A stretch of 47,478 bases of DNA. Origin: Campylobacterales bacterium. Its GTDB lineage: Bacteria > Campylobacterota > Campylobacteria > Campylobacterales > QNZT01. Below the pieces are notes generated by a model, which worked only from the letters and a program-made list of their open reading frames with translations, had not been told where the DNA came from and searched no databases. The stretch is from positions 1-47,478 of the forward strand of contig JALVVR010000048.1 in assembly GCA_027023305.1 (NCBI GenBank), given 5' to 3'. The position numbers and the translations under genes are program-made. Below, in pieces: positions 7,819-15,879 of this stretch (its first letter is position 1; the number at the start of each line of letters is the position of its first letter).

Positions 7819-9189
7819 TTACTCCAACTCAAACCAAAACTTGCTTCCCTCTCCCTTTTTACTCTCTATCATAAGCTCAAGTCCATGAAGTTTTAAGATA
7901 TACTTTACGATATATAATCCAACTCCGATAGAGTTATCCCAGCTAAGAGTATCTACTCTAAAAAACTTCTCAGTTAGCCTTTTTAAGTCATTTCCCTCTA
8001 TCCCTATACCTCTATCGATAACTTCAAGCCTATCTTTAGTAGCCCTTATCACTACCTCATCTTCAGAGTATTTTAGAGCATTTTCAACTAAGTTTATAAG
8101 CAGATTTTCAAACATAGTTTTATCAAAAGTTACCTCTACTTCTTCACACTCTATCTTTATATCTCTATCTTTATACTTTTGTAAAATAGTCTCTTTTACA
8201 TCTTCTAACAAAGGTCTTAGCAAAAATATAGTTTTTCTTAAAGCAATATTTTCATTTTCTAGTTTCATAGCAAGTGAAAGTCTATCTATCATATTAGAAA
8301 TTTTGTTAGAATTGTTTAACACTTTTTGTAAAAATCTAACCCTCATATCACGACTTATACTGTCATCTTCTTTTACAGTCTGTGCATATCCTATGATAGC
8401 AGCTACTGGATTTTTAAACTCATGACTTATAGCAGAGATTACATCGCTTTGTTTTTTAGTAATAGATTTTAATTTTTTTGTATAGTTTTGTTTTTGTTTC
8501 TCTCTTTTTTTAAGCTTAGTGGCTACCTTTTTTATATCTTCTGAAATACTTTCAAACTCTAAACAGCATTTGGCATCATTAAATTCTAGATCATATTTTT
8601 TGTTAAGTATCCCATCAAGTGAGTTTTTGATTTTATCCAAATCTAAAGAGATATTTTTGCTTAATTTTATAGTAAGATAAAAAGCTAAAAACATAGCAAC
8701 TGCAAAAAGCATCATTGCTTTCAACCAAAACTTTATAAACTTATCTTTTATACTATCTAGTTTATATGCCATCCTTATAAATCTATTTTTATCATACTTT
8801 GCAACATATAATAAATCTCTATCTATACTAACTGAATGCCTTACACTATGCCCTATCCCCTCACTTAAAGCTTGTTGTACCTCAGGTCTGCTTAAATGAT
8901 TTTCCATCCCTTTTATCTCTCTATCACTCTCATATAAAACTTGTCCATCATCTTTTATGATAGTAACTCTCACATCAGTAGAGTGCTTTATACTTTTTAC
9001 TATATCTGCAGGATTTTTTACAAATTTTTCGATAGCTATATACTCATCAATCATATTTGTAAGCATAAGTTTGTAGTTATTTATCTCAATTCTTTGAAGT
9101 AAAAAGTAGCCCCAAACAGCAACAACCAAAAGAGTCCCAAAAAAAAGGAGTGAAAATCTTCTAAAATAAAGCTGATCTAATCTTAACAA
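7819..9189 (-). CDS. Phosphate-regulon sensor histidine kinase (PhoR/PhosS-like)
   Basis: 456 residues, starting at TTG 9189-9187 with GGGG about 8 bases upstream; the start lies inside the last codons of the response-regulator gene. Two membrane segments (about residues 12-30 and 155-173) flank a periplasmic domain of roughly 120 residues, then a HAMP-like linker, a dimerisation domain with the phosphorylated His in ISHEFKNPVAAIIGYAQ (H256), and a catalytic domain with N-box (NLVENALKYS), G1 box (DRGIGIE) and F box (KFFRVD). It presumably phosphorylates the adjacent regulator. Its placement at the end of pst-phoU-phoB makes a phosphate-starvation role likely. The large periplasmic domain differs from E. 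coli PhoR and resembles the Campylobacter PhosS arrangement. Confidence 0.85.
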   Translation of the reverse strand: MLRLDQLYFRRFSLLFFGTLLVVAVWGYFLLQRIEINNYKLMLTNMIDEYIAIEKFVKNPADIVKSIKHSTDVRVTIIKDDGQVLYESDREIKGMENHLSRPEVQQALSEGIGHSVRHSVSIDRDLLYVAKYDKNRFIRMAYKLDSIKDKFIKFWLKAMMLFAVAMFLAFYLTIKLSKNISLDLDKIKNSLDGILNKKYDLEFNDAKCCLEFESISEDIKKVATKLKKREKQKQNYTKKLKSITKKQSDVISAISHEFKNPVAAIIGYAQTVKEDDSISRDMRVRFLQKVLNNSNKISNMIDRLSLAMKLENENIALRKTIFLLRPLLEDVKETILQKYKDRDIKIECEEVEVTFDKTMFENLLINLVENALKYSEDEVVIRATKDRLEVIDRGIGIEGNDLKRLTEKFFRVDTLSWDNSIGVGLYIVKYILKLHGLELMIESKKGEGSKFWFELE

Positions 9190-9854
9190 AGCTTATACCC
9201 CACACCTCTAACTGGTTCTATATAATTTTTCTCTTTTGTAGAATCAATCTTTTTTAAAAGTCTATTGATAGTTACATTAACAGTTTTTTCTTGGGTATGC
9301 TCATCATCTCCCCAAACATTTTCTAGTAAGTCATATCTGTTTAAAACCACATCTTTGTTTTTCAAAAAGTAACTTAAAAGTTCAAACTCTAACTTACTGA
9401 TAGTTATATTTTTTCCATCTATAAAAAGTTCTCTTTTAGATATATTAAGAGTCAAATCTCTATGCTTTAAAACATCACTCTCTTCAACTTTTGCTCTTTT
9501 AAGCAAAGCTTTTACCCTAAAAAGAAGTTCATTCATATTAAAAGGTTTTCTAAGATAATCATCACCACCTCTTAAAAATCCATCTTCAACCTCATCATCT
9601 TCAACTTTAGCAGAGACAAATATCACAGGCATATCAAAGCCTTGCTCTCTAAGGTGTTTTACAAACTCACTCCCCTCAGCTCCAGGCAAGTTTCTATCTA
9701 CTATCAAAAGGTCAACTCTCTCTTCTTCTAAAAACTTCTCAACATTTTTAGTAGATAAAAAACCACTTACTTCATAGCCCTCTTTTTGTAAATGATACTC
9801 TTCAAGTTCAAGTATATCCTCTTCATCTTCGATGATTAAAATATGTTTTTTCAC
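9183..9854 (-). CDS. phoB: OmpR/PhoB-family response regulator (probable PhoB/PhosR)
   Basis: 223 residues. The receiver domain has the acidic pair EDEED at residues 9-13, the phospho-acceptor D53 in LIVDRNLPG, and Lys in YLRKPF. The winged-helix domain follows from about residue 125 (LEFELLSYFLKNKDVVLNRYDLLENVWG, then TVNVTINRLLKKID and VRGVGYKL), the OmpR/PhoB type. It overlaps the phoU stop by 4 bp and the kinase start by 7 bp, so phoU, regulator and kinase are one unit. The expected DNA targets of such regulators are direct 11-bp-spaced repeats, and three such elements (TGTWAYC-N4-TGTAAYC) are present upstream of porin, pstS and pstC in this window. Confidence 0.85.
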   Translation of the reverse strand: MKKHILIIEDEEDILELEEYHLQKEGYEVSGFLSTKNVEKFLEEERVDLLIVDRNLPGAEGSEFVKHLREQGFDMPVIFVSAKVEDDEVEDGFLRGGDDYLRKPFNMNELLFRVKALLKRAKVEESDVLKHRDLTLNISKRELFIDGKNITISKLEFELLSYFLKNKDVVLNRYDLLENVWGDDEHTQEKTVNVTINRLLKKIDSTKEKNYIEPVRGVGYKLC

Positions 9855-10516
9855 AGCTTAAGCTTTCCACCCTTTTGAGCAAAGTAAGCTAGTTTTACTA
9901 CATTTACACTTCTGTCACTTATCCTCTCTAGTCTTCTAAGCCCATTTAAGAAACTTATAAGCTCACTTGCATTTTCAGGAACTATACATATCTGTTCTAT
10001 CAACTTTTTCTCTATCAAAGAGAGTATATCATCACACTTACTCTCTTCTACATTTACTTTTCTATAAAGATTTTCAAGCTCATCTTCACTATCAGTTTTG
10101 ATGGCATTTATTGATGCCTTAAGAGATTTATAAGCACTTTGAGCAAAAGCATAAACATCATCTTGTAGTCCACCAAGCTCTAAATCACTACTTATTTGTA
10201 TCTTTACTCTTTTTGCAAAACTTCTTATATAATCAGTTATACGAGTAAGCTCACTAGCTATCTTTAAGTATGCTATCACAACTCTCAAATCCCTAGCTTC
10301 TGGAGAAAAAAGAGCCAATGTTTTTATGATTTCATTGTCTATTTTTGAGTTTTTATCATGAGAATCTTTTAACATATCTCTAGCTTTACTAGCTTTATCC
10401 ATATCAGACTCTTTTAAAGCCTCATAAGCTAACTCATAAGCTTTTAAAACATCTTCAGCCAAAGCTAAAACTCTTTTTTGATTTTTTTTCAGTATCTCTT
10501 TATAGTTTTGCAACAT
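9851..10516 (-). CDS. phoU: Phosphate transport regulator PhoU
   Basis: 221 residues, all helical, made of two PhoU repeats of about 100 residues each; EYKEILKK..RVLALAEDVLKAYELAYEAL opens the first, ALFSPEARDLRVVIAYLKIASELTRITDYI is the typical metal-binding stretch of repeat 1, and LISFLNGLRRLERISDRSVNVVKLAYF closes repeat 2. PhoU links the PstSCAB transporter to the sensor kinase and keeps the Pho regulon off when phosphate is ample. Start ATG overlaps the pstB stop by one base (TAATG) and its stop overlaps the regulator start by 4 bp, so it is tightly coupled to both neighbours. Confidence 0.93.
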   Translation of the reverse strand: MLQNYKEILKKNQKRVLALAEDVLKAYELAYEALKESDMDKASKARDMLKDSHDKNSKIDNEIIKTLALFSPEARDLRVVIAYLKIASELTRITDYIRSFAKRVKIQISSDLELGGLQDDVYAFAQSAYKSLKASINAIKTDSEDELENLYRKVNVEESKCDDILSLIEKKLIEQICIVPENASELISFLNGLRRLERISDRSVNVVKLAYFAQKGGKLKL

Positions 10517-11307
10517 TATCCAAATCTCCCTGTTATATAATCTTCAGTTAACTTCTCTTTTGGCTCTAAGAAAATCTTACTAGTTTTGTCATACTCTATA
10601 AGCTCCCCTATATACATAAAAGCAGTATAATCACTAAGCCTACTTGCTTGTTGCATGTTATGAGTTACTATCACAACTGTAACATCTTTTTTAAGCTCAC
10701 TTATAAGCTCTTCAATAGCTCCGGTTGAGATGGGATCAAGTGCAGAAGTTGGCTCATCAAAAAGTAAAATCTCAGGCTTTAGGGCAACTGCTCTAGCGAT
10801 ACAAAGTCTTTGCTGTTGTCCACCACTAAGCCCCATAGCACTATGATTTAATCTATCTTTTACCTCTTTCCATATAGCAGACCCTTTTAAAGCTTTTATC
10901 ACTTTCTCTTCTATCTCTGATTTGTTTTTTATACCTGCTAACTTCAATCCATAAGCAACATTATCAAAGATACTCATAGGAAATGGAGTAGGCTTTTGAA
11001 ATATCATCCCAACTTTTTGCCTAAGAGCTATTAGTTCATTTTCTTTTTTTAGTTTTAGTATATTTTCAAACTCTCCACTCTCTTGATTTAGTAGATTTAC
11101 CTCACCTTTATATTCATGTCCAGGATACAAATCATGAATACGATTTAAGCTTCTAAGTAGAGTTGATTTTCCACATCCACTAGGTCCTATCATAGCTGTT
11201 ATCTTGTTTTTAAAAACTGGAAGATTTATCCCCTTTAGTGAAGGCTCACTTGCACTTGCATACTTAAAGTAGAAGTCCTTTATCTCCATAATCATCTCTT
11301 TTGCCAT
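10516..11307 (-). CDS. pstB: Phosphate ABC transporter ATP-binding protein PstB
   Basis: 263 residues with a complete ABC ATPase set: Walker [11 protein letters not shown]-loop [20 protein letters not shown] (the PFPMSI stretch is specific to PstB), signature [14 protein letters not shown], Walker [14 protein letters not shown] and the switch His in VTHNMQQA. It powers phosphate uptake with PstA and PstC in the inner membrane. AGGGAA lies before the ATG. It follows pstA by 9 bp and overlaps phoU by one base. Confidence 0.97.
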   Translation of the reverse strand: MAKEMIMEIKDFYFKYASASEPSLKGINLPVFKNKITAMIGPSGCGKSTLLRSLNRIHDLYPGHEYKGEVNLLNQESGEFENILKLKKENELIALRQKVGMIFQKPTPFPMSIFDNVAYGLKLAGIKNKSEIEEKVIKALKGSAIWKEVKDRLNHSAMGLSGGQQQRLCIARAVALKPEILLFDEPTSALDPISTGAIEELISELKKDVTVVIVTHNMQQASRLSDYTAFMYIGELIEYDKTSKIFLEPKEKLTEDYITGRFG

Positions 11308-11316
11308 AAATATTCC

Positions 11317-12129
11317 CTACCTTTTCTTTGTTCTTGTTAAATATCTACCTGTTAAGTTTATCACTAAAACTATAACTGTTAGTATAAATGAAGCAGCCCA
11401 TGCCAAATCTTTACTAGGTTTATCAGGATAATTTGCCAAGTTATATATACTAACTGTCAAAGATGGAAACTGGTCATTTAGATTCATAGTCATATATGAG
11501 TTGTTTGCAGAGGTAAACAAAAGTGGAGCAGTCTCTCCAATAATCCTTGCAAATGCCAACAAAATCCCAGTCGTAATACCAACTTTAGCAGCCTTTATAA
11601 CTATTTGTAAAATAATCTTATGCTTACTCCCACCAAGTGCGATACCAGCTTCTCTTAACTCTTTAGGTACAAGAGAGAGCATATTGTCAGTTGTAGATAT
11701 AACTATCGGTATCATCATGATAGCCAGTGCCACACTGCCAGCCCATCCACTATAATGATTTACTGGGTCTACAAATATCCCATATACAAAAACACCTATC
11801 ACAATAGATGGTGCACTCATCATGACATCACTTAGATTTCTAAGTATCGAAGCTACTTTACTTTGGTTACTATACTCTCTAAGATAAATTCCAGCCATCA
11901 TCCCAATAGGAACTCCAATCAAAGTAGCAATCCCAGCCATCATAAACTGTCCAACAAGTAAATTTCTTATACCATTTTGAACGAGGTCATTTGTAAACAT
12001 GCTAAAGTGCATACTTGAGATACCTTTGATACTCAAAGTTAAAAGTATCCAAAACAAAAACACTAACCCTAAAATTGCCGAAATTGTAGAGAGAATCAAA
12101 ATAAGTTTATTTAAAAATAGTCTATTCAT
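11317..12129 (-). CDS. pstA: Phosphate ABC transporter permease PstA
   Basis: 270 residues with about six membrane segments and the permease EAA-like loop (LREAGIALGGSKHKIILQIVIKAA) that contacts PstB. MAGIYLREY and GETAPLLFTSANN are typical PstA stretches. It forms the transmembrane channel with PstC. The start overlaps the pstC stop by 4 bp (ATGA). Confidence 0.95.
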   Translation of the reverse strand: MNRLFLNKLILILSTISAILGLVFLFWILLTLSIKGISSMHFSMFTNDLVQNGIRNLLVGQFMMAGIATLIGVPIGMMAGIYLREYSNQSKVASILRNLSDVMMSAPSIVIGVFVYGIFVDPVNHYSGWAGSVALAIMMIPIVISTTDNMLSLVPKELREAGIALGGSKHKIILQIVIKAAKVGITTGILLAFARIIGETAPLLFTSANNSYMTMNLNDQFPSLTVSIYNLANYPDKPSKDLAWAASFILTVIVLVINLTGRYLTRTKKR

Positions 12130-12980
12130 TTAACCTTCCTCCCTAAAAAATAAAACTTTGCAGTTGATATGATAATAAAACTGATACCAAATAAAATCAA
12201 TGCTAAAAAGAACATACTACTAAGCTCCAAATCCTCAGCCTCTGCGAAATTGTTAGCTAAAAGTACAGGTATAGAAGTAGTAGCATCTGTAATATTTTTT
12301 GGTATTTTCATAACCGAACCTAATAAAAATGCTACTGCCATCGTCTCACCCAAAGCTCTACCTAGAGCTAAAATAATAGAACCAATAATACCAGATTTTG
12401 AATATGGCATAACTACATCCTTAATAACTTCAAACTTCGTAGCACCCATAGCATAAGCACTCTCTTTTAAAACATCTGGTGTTGTATTCATAGAATCTTT
12501 TGTAATAGCTGACATAAAAGGGATTATCATGATTGCTAGTACTAAACCAGCAGTTAAAAGTCCTATACCATTTCCACCAAAACTGCTTTGAACTATCGGA
12601 GCAAAATAAAAAAGCCCCCACATACCATAAATAATACTAGGAATCGCAGCTAAAAGTTCTATCGCGATAGAAACTGGTTTGATAAGCCACTCACTAGCAA
12701 CTTCAGTTAAAAAAATAGCTATTCCCATAGCAAGAGGAGTTGCCACAATCATGGCTATAAAAGTAGTCAAGATAGTTCCCACTATCGGTATAAGTCCACC
12801 AAAAATACCACCTTCATCATCCTCTCCAACTTCCCAAGCAGAACTCTTTAAAAAGTCAAACCCAAAAGTATCTATCGCATCTTTTGAGTGAGAGTATAAA
12901 ACTAGAAAAATTCCTACTAGTATGAAAAAAGATAAAGTTGCTGAAAGTATTGAAAAATATCTAAAAAGTCTTCCACTCAT
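12126..12980 (-). CDS. pstC: Phosphate ABC transporter permease PstC
   Basis: About 284 residues with six membrane segments, the loop LKESAYAMGATKFEVIKDVVMP and the conserved ALGRALGETMAV. I place the start at ATG 12980-12978 (MSGRLFRYFS) because GGGG lies 7 bases upstream. The in-frame ATG at 13007 has no ribosome site, and it would sit on top of the -10 element (TGTTATCAT) that belongs to the Pho box at 13021-13038, so it would probably be at or before the transcript start. PstC pairs with PstA to form the phosphate channel. It is separated from pstS by a terminator-like hairpin plus its own Pho box, which suggests independent or boosted expression of pstCAB-phoU-phoBR. Confidence 0.93.
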   Translation of the reverse strand: MSGRLFRYFSILSATLSFFILVGIFLVLYSHSKDAIDTFGFDFLKSSAWEVGEDDEGGIFGGLIPIVGTILTTFIAMIVATPLAMGIAIFLTEVASEWLIKPVSIAIELLAAIPSIIYGMWGLFYFAPIVQSSFGGNGIGLLTAGLVLAIMIIPFMSAITKDSMNTTPDVLKESAYAMGATKFEVIKDVVMPYSKSGIIGSIILALGRALGETMAVAFLLGSVMKIPKNITDATTSIPVLLANNFAEAEDLELSSMFFLALILFGISFIIISTAKFYFLGRKVK

Positions 12981-13004
12981 GATTACCCCATTTTTAAATT
13001 TCTT

Positions 13005-13038
13005 CATGATAACAATGGTTGATTACAAAATGGTTACA
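13005..13038 (-). promoter_or_regulatory. Pho-box promoter of pstCAB-phoU-phoBR
   Basis: Read on the minus strand, TGTAACC-ATTT-TGTAATC (13038-13021) is a direct repeat with 11-bp periodicity, the layout of a Pho box. An extended -10 (TGTTATCAT) follows about 8-10 bases later. It matches the elements before pstS and the porin. Confidence 0.75.
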
Positions 13039-13046
13039 TTTTTATC

Positions 13047-13079
13047 TTTTAGATGTCCACCATCGGTGAACATCTAAAA
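13047..13079 (-). terminator. Hairpin terminator after pstS
   Basis: TTTTAGATGT..CACC (13079-13065 on the minus strand), loop of 3 and the complementary arm to 13047 form a 15-bp stem with one T-G pair. Downstream bases are T/A-rich. It separates pstS from pstC and could allow more PstS than permease. Confidence 0.7.
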
Positions 13080-13146
13080 TTTTAAGGGGTTGAGTTGAAG
13101 TTGTGCAAAACTTTTTTTTTGGGGTTTTATGAAATCTAGGCAGGGA

Positions 13147-14148
13147 TTATTTTATCCCTTTGTCTGCCCAGTATTTTCTAATCTCTGCTTTTGTAGAAGC
13201 TGGAAGTGGAACATATCCTAAATCAGCTGCTAACTTATCGCCATTTTTATAAGCAAAGTCAAAAAACTTAGTTACTTGTTTGTCTGTATCAACTTTTTCT
13301 TTTGGTAAAAGTATAAAAGTTGCTGCCACGATTGGGTAACTTGTTTCACCATCAGGGTAACCTATAACTGCATAAAAATCTTCTTTTGGAGTCCAAGTAG
13401 CATATTTTGCTGCATCTTGAAAAGATTTTACAGTTGGAGTTATATATTTTCCAGCTTTATTTTGAACTGTTGCTGCTGGTAGGTTTGATTTTAGTTTGTA
13501 TGAATACTCGATATATCCGATTGAGTATTTAGTATTTTGGATATTTGCTGTAACTCCTGAGTTACTTTTTCCAGCTACTACATTTGATTTCCATTCAGGT
13601 TTTTTACTAACTTTAAAATCATCAGCATCTATTTTATTTAAGTAGTAAGTAAAGTTAAAAGTTGTACCTGATTTATCAGCTCTAACTGCAACTGTTATCT
13701 TCTCATGAGGAAGTTTTAAACTTGGGTTTTCAGCTTTGATAGATTCATCATCCCAGTAAGCAGCTTTTCCACTGAATATTCCAGCTATCGCTTTTTCACT
13801 TAGTCTAAGCTCGCCATCTTTAACACCAGGGATATTGTAAGCTAAAACGATACTTCCTACAACTGTTGGAAACATATAAAGTTTATGTTTAGCTAGTTTT
13901 TTTGGTTTCAAAGGTTTATCACTACCTGCAAAATCCACTATTCTTTTTTTGATAGATTTTATACCATCACCACTACCAGTTGGAGTATAGTTTACTTTCT
14001 CTCCAGTAGCTTTGTTGTAAGCTGCTATCCATGCTTTATAAACTGGAGCTGGAAAAGAAGCACCTCTACCTTGAATCTCACTAGCACTCAAGCTTAGAGT
14101 TGCAGTCGCTGCTACTAAACTTAATGCTACAAATTTTTTTATTCTCAT
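13147..14148 (-). CDS. pstS: Phosphate ABC transporter substrate-binding protein PstS
   Basis: 333 residues with a signal peptide (MRIKKFVALSLVAATATLSLSAS) and the PstS pattern: GRGASFPAPVYKAWIAAYNK, then TPTGSGDGIKSIKKRIVDFAGSDKPL, in which TGSGDG and the Ser/Asp pair bind phosphate, KITVAVRADKSGTTFNFTYYL (the RxDxSGTT motif) and NIQNTKYSIGYIEYSY. It binds phosphate in the periplasm and delivers it to PstCA. AAGGAG precedes the ATG by 11 bases. It has its own Pho-box promoter and is followed by a hairpin before pstC. Confidence 0.96.
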   Translation of the reverse strand: MRIKKFVALSLVAATATLSLSASEIQGRGASFPAPVYKAWIAAYNKATGEKVNYTPTGSGDGIKSIKKRIVDFAGSDKPLKPKKLAKHKLYMFPTVVGSIVLAYNIPGVKDGELRLSEKAIAGIFSGKAAYWDDESIKAENPSLKLPHEKITVAVRADKSGTTFNFTYYLNKIDADDFKVSKKPEWKSNVVAGKSNSGVTANIQNTKYSIGYIEYSYKLKSNLPAATVQNKAGKYITPTVKSFQDAAKYATWTPKEDFYAVIGYPDGETSYPIVAATFILLPKEKVDTDKQVTKFFDFAYKNGDKLAADLGYVPLPASTKAEIRKYWADKGIK

Positions 14149-14184
14149 AGTATGTAATTCTCCTTATTTTTTAATTACAAGAAG

Positions 14185-14217
14185 ATTATATAAAGAAGTG
14201 GTTACAAAACGATAACA
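14185..14217 (-). promoter_or_regulatory. Pho-box promoter of pstS
   Basis: On the minus strand TGTTATC-GTTT-TGTAACC (14217-14200) forms an 11-bp-spaced repeat, followed 9 bases later by a consensus TATAAT (14190-14185). The box takes the place of a -35 element, as in PhoB-dependent promoters. Confidence 0.8.
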
Positions 14218-14238
14218 AAAAGAGAGTAGAAAAAGAGC

Positions 14239-14281
14239 AAAAAAAAAGGTGCTAGAGGAAAAGGGAGTATCCTCTAGCACC
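14239..14281 (-). terminator. Rho-independent terminator of the porin gene
   Basis: A perfect 12-bp stem GGTGCTAGAGGA (14281-14270 on the minus strand, loop of 10, complement 14259-14248) is followed by nine T residues (14247-14239). Confidence 0.92.
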
Positions 14282-14325
14282 AAAATATAAGGGAGTTGTT
14301 AAAAAAAGCTTAAATTGGTTTTAGA

Positions 14326-15411
14326 CTACCAATTAACCTCTGCAGTTAGCATAGCAGTTTTATCATCTTTTGTAGTTGACCCATCAAAAGCTGTATTTTT
14401 TCTGTTTTGCATACTAGCTATAAATTTTACATTTTTATTATATTTGTAAGCAACACCAGCGATAGTAGTTTTTCTAGTTTCTTCATCACTAACTGCACTA
14501 GTAGTTTTTTTATCTAGTTTAAACTCATCATATCTTGCAAGTAAATCCCATTTTGGAGCAACTTTAAAACTACCATTTACAGAGTAACCTTTACCTTCTA
14601 CTTTGTTATTGTTAGCATTTTGTCCATCACTTACTTTTACATATTGAGCAGCTAGTAAAAATTGTTCATTTGCATAAACACCATGAACACCTTGCCATTT
14701 TAAGTTTACATCTGAACCGTTAAATACTTTACCTTTATGTTTTCTACTATCCTCTCCAAAGTAAGATAAGTTTAAGTATCTATGAGCATGATGAACTTTT
14801 CCAGTTCCTAAAACATTCCAAGTAAATCTCCACTCAGCAGCTAATCCATTTCCTTCTTGGTTAGCATGATAACCTTCACCATTAAAGATACCTAGTTCAC
14901 TAGAAAAGTTTGGAGTTTTTGTTTTAAAGTTTATACCTCTTCCAGATGATGCAGTTGCATGAACACCATTGTGTTGCTCTATAAAAGTTTCACCTATACT
15001 TCTATATTTCCAACCATTATGCTCTTCATAGTCAATCCAAGGAGTATGAGCTTGTCCCATCTCAACACCAGTATTTGCAAATACATTGTCAAGATATAAA
15101 TAAGCATATTTTACTCTCATACCTACACTACCTGAACCATCAGCAGTATTATATTGGTCAAGAGTAACTCTCATATAATCTTTTGGATTTTCATTGAAGT
15201 ATGCTTTTACTTGAAGATAGTTTCTTCTAGTTTCAAATTTAGATATATCTTTTGAACTATCTAAACTATCACTAAACTTTGTAAAACCTAAGTAGTGAGT
15301 TCCACTAAACTTTAAAGTACTAGCTCCACTTTTCACAGTTACATCTGCACTCGCCACTGTACTTACTACTGCTAATACAGCTAAACTTGATAAAACAATT
15401 TTTTTCATCAT
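14326..15411 (-). CDS. Outer membrane porin, phosphate-regulated
   Basis: 361 residues with a signal peptide (MMKKIVLSSLAVLAVVSTVASA) and a beta-barrel composition: alternating polar and aromatic residues, repeated glycine/asparagine turns, no membrane helices, and an aromatic-flanked C-terminal strand ending in W (MLTAEVNW). The opening VTVKSGASTLKFSGTHYLGFTKF and RRNYLQVKAYF..YMRVTLDQ fit Campylobacterota porins related to phosphate/polyphosphate-selective porins. The Pho-box promoter just upstream, closely matching the one before pstS, implies induction in phosphate starvation and hence a role in anion or phosphate uptake across the outer membrane. The selectivity is inferred from regulation, not from residues in the pore. 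It has its own terminator, so it is monocistronic. Confidence 0.8.
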   Translation of the reverse strand: MMKKIVLSSLAVLAVVSTVASADVTVKSGASTLKFSGTHYLGFTKFSDSLDSSKDISKFETRRNYLQVKAYFNENPKDYMRVTLDQYNTADGSGSVGMRVKYAYLYLDNVFANTGVEMGQAHTPWIDYEEHNGWKYRSIGETFIEQHNGVHATASSGRGINFKTKTPNFSSELGIFNGEGYHANQEGNGLAAEWRFTWNVLGTGKVHHAHRYLNLSYFGEDSRKHKGKVFNGSDVNLKWQGVHGVYANEQFLLAAQYVKVSDGQNANNNKVEGKGYSVNGSFKVAPKWDLLARYDEFKLDKKTTSAVSDEETRKTTIAGVAYKYNKNVKFIASMQNRKNTAFDGSTTKDDKTAMLTAEVNW

Positions 15412-15440
15412 TCATTCCTTTTTAAAATTTTTACGGTGGA

Positions 15441-15473
15441 AGTATAAAAAGAAACGATTACAAATTGATTACA
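15441..15473 (-). promoter_or_regulatory. Pho-box promoter of the porin gene
   Basis: A perfect direct repeat TGTAATC-AATT-TGTAATC on the minus strand (15473-15456) is followed 9 bases later by the -10 TATACT (15446-15441). It is the cleanest of the three Pho boxes here. Confidence 0.85.
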
Positions 15474-15504
15474 AGAAAATTTTGTTGATTTTAGTTAAAA
15501 AAAT

Positions 15505-15581
<77 letters not shown>

Positions 15582-15591
15582 ATATAAAAAT

Positions 15592-15668
15592 TGGTTGCGG
15601 AGGATGGATTTGAACCACCGACCTTCGGGTTATGAGCCCGACGAGCTGCCTGACTGCTCTACTCCGCG
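15592..15668 (-). tRNA. Initiator tRNA-fMet (anticodon CAT)
   Basis: 77 nt on the minus strand with encoded CCA. Two initiator hallmarks are visible: an unpaired C1-A72 at the top of the acceptor stem (CGCGGAG against CTCCGCA) and three G-C pairs in the anticodon stem (GGG CTCATAA CCC). Confidence 0.95.
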
Positions 15669-15677
15669 ATAAAAAAG

Positions 15678-15752
15678 TGGATGGGGTGGAGGGATTCGAA
15701 CCCACGATACACGGTACCAAAAACCGATGCCTTACCACTTGGCCACACCCCA
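15678..15752 (-). tRNA. tRNA-Gln (anticodon TTG)
   Basis: 75 nt on the minus strand. Acceptor TGGGGTG pairs with CACCCCA, encoded CCA, anticodon loop TTTTTGG gives TTG, and GTTCGAATC forms the T loop. Confidence 0.95.
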
Positions 15753-15879
15753 TTACAAAGTATGTCTAAATTTGAGATGTGATTATAGTAACTTTTCCTT
15801 AAATTGTCAAGAGTTTTTTGTGCAAATTTCAAAATATTTTGATAAACTACCTCAAAAGTAAATGATATAGGGAAATAAT

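Noticed and set aside
7819..9854. Assignment of the two-component system to the adjacent RND pump
   Set aside because: The kinase and regulator overlap each other and phoU by a few bases and run with the pst genes; the pump genes are convergent and share no visible element with them, so a phosphate role is better supported.
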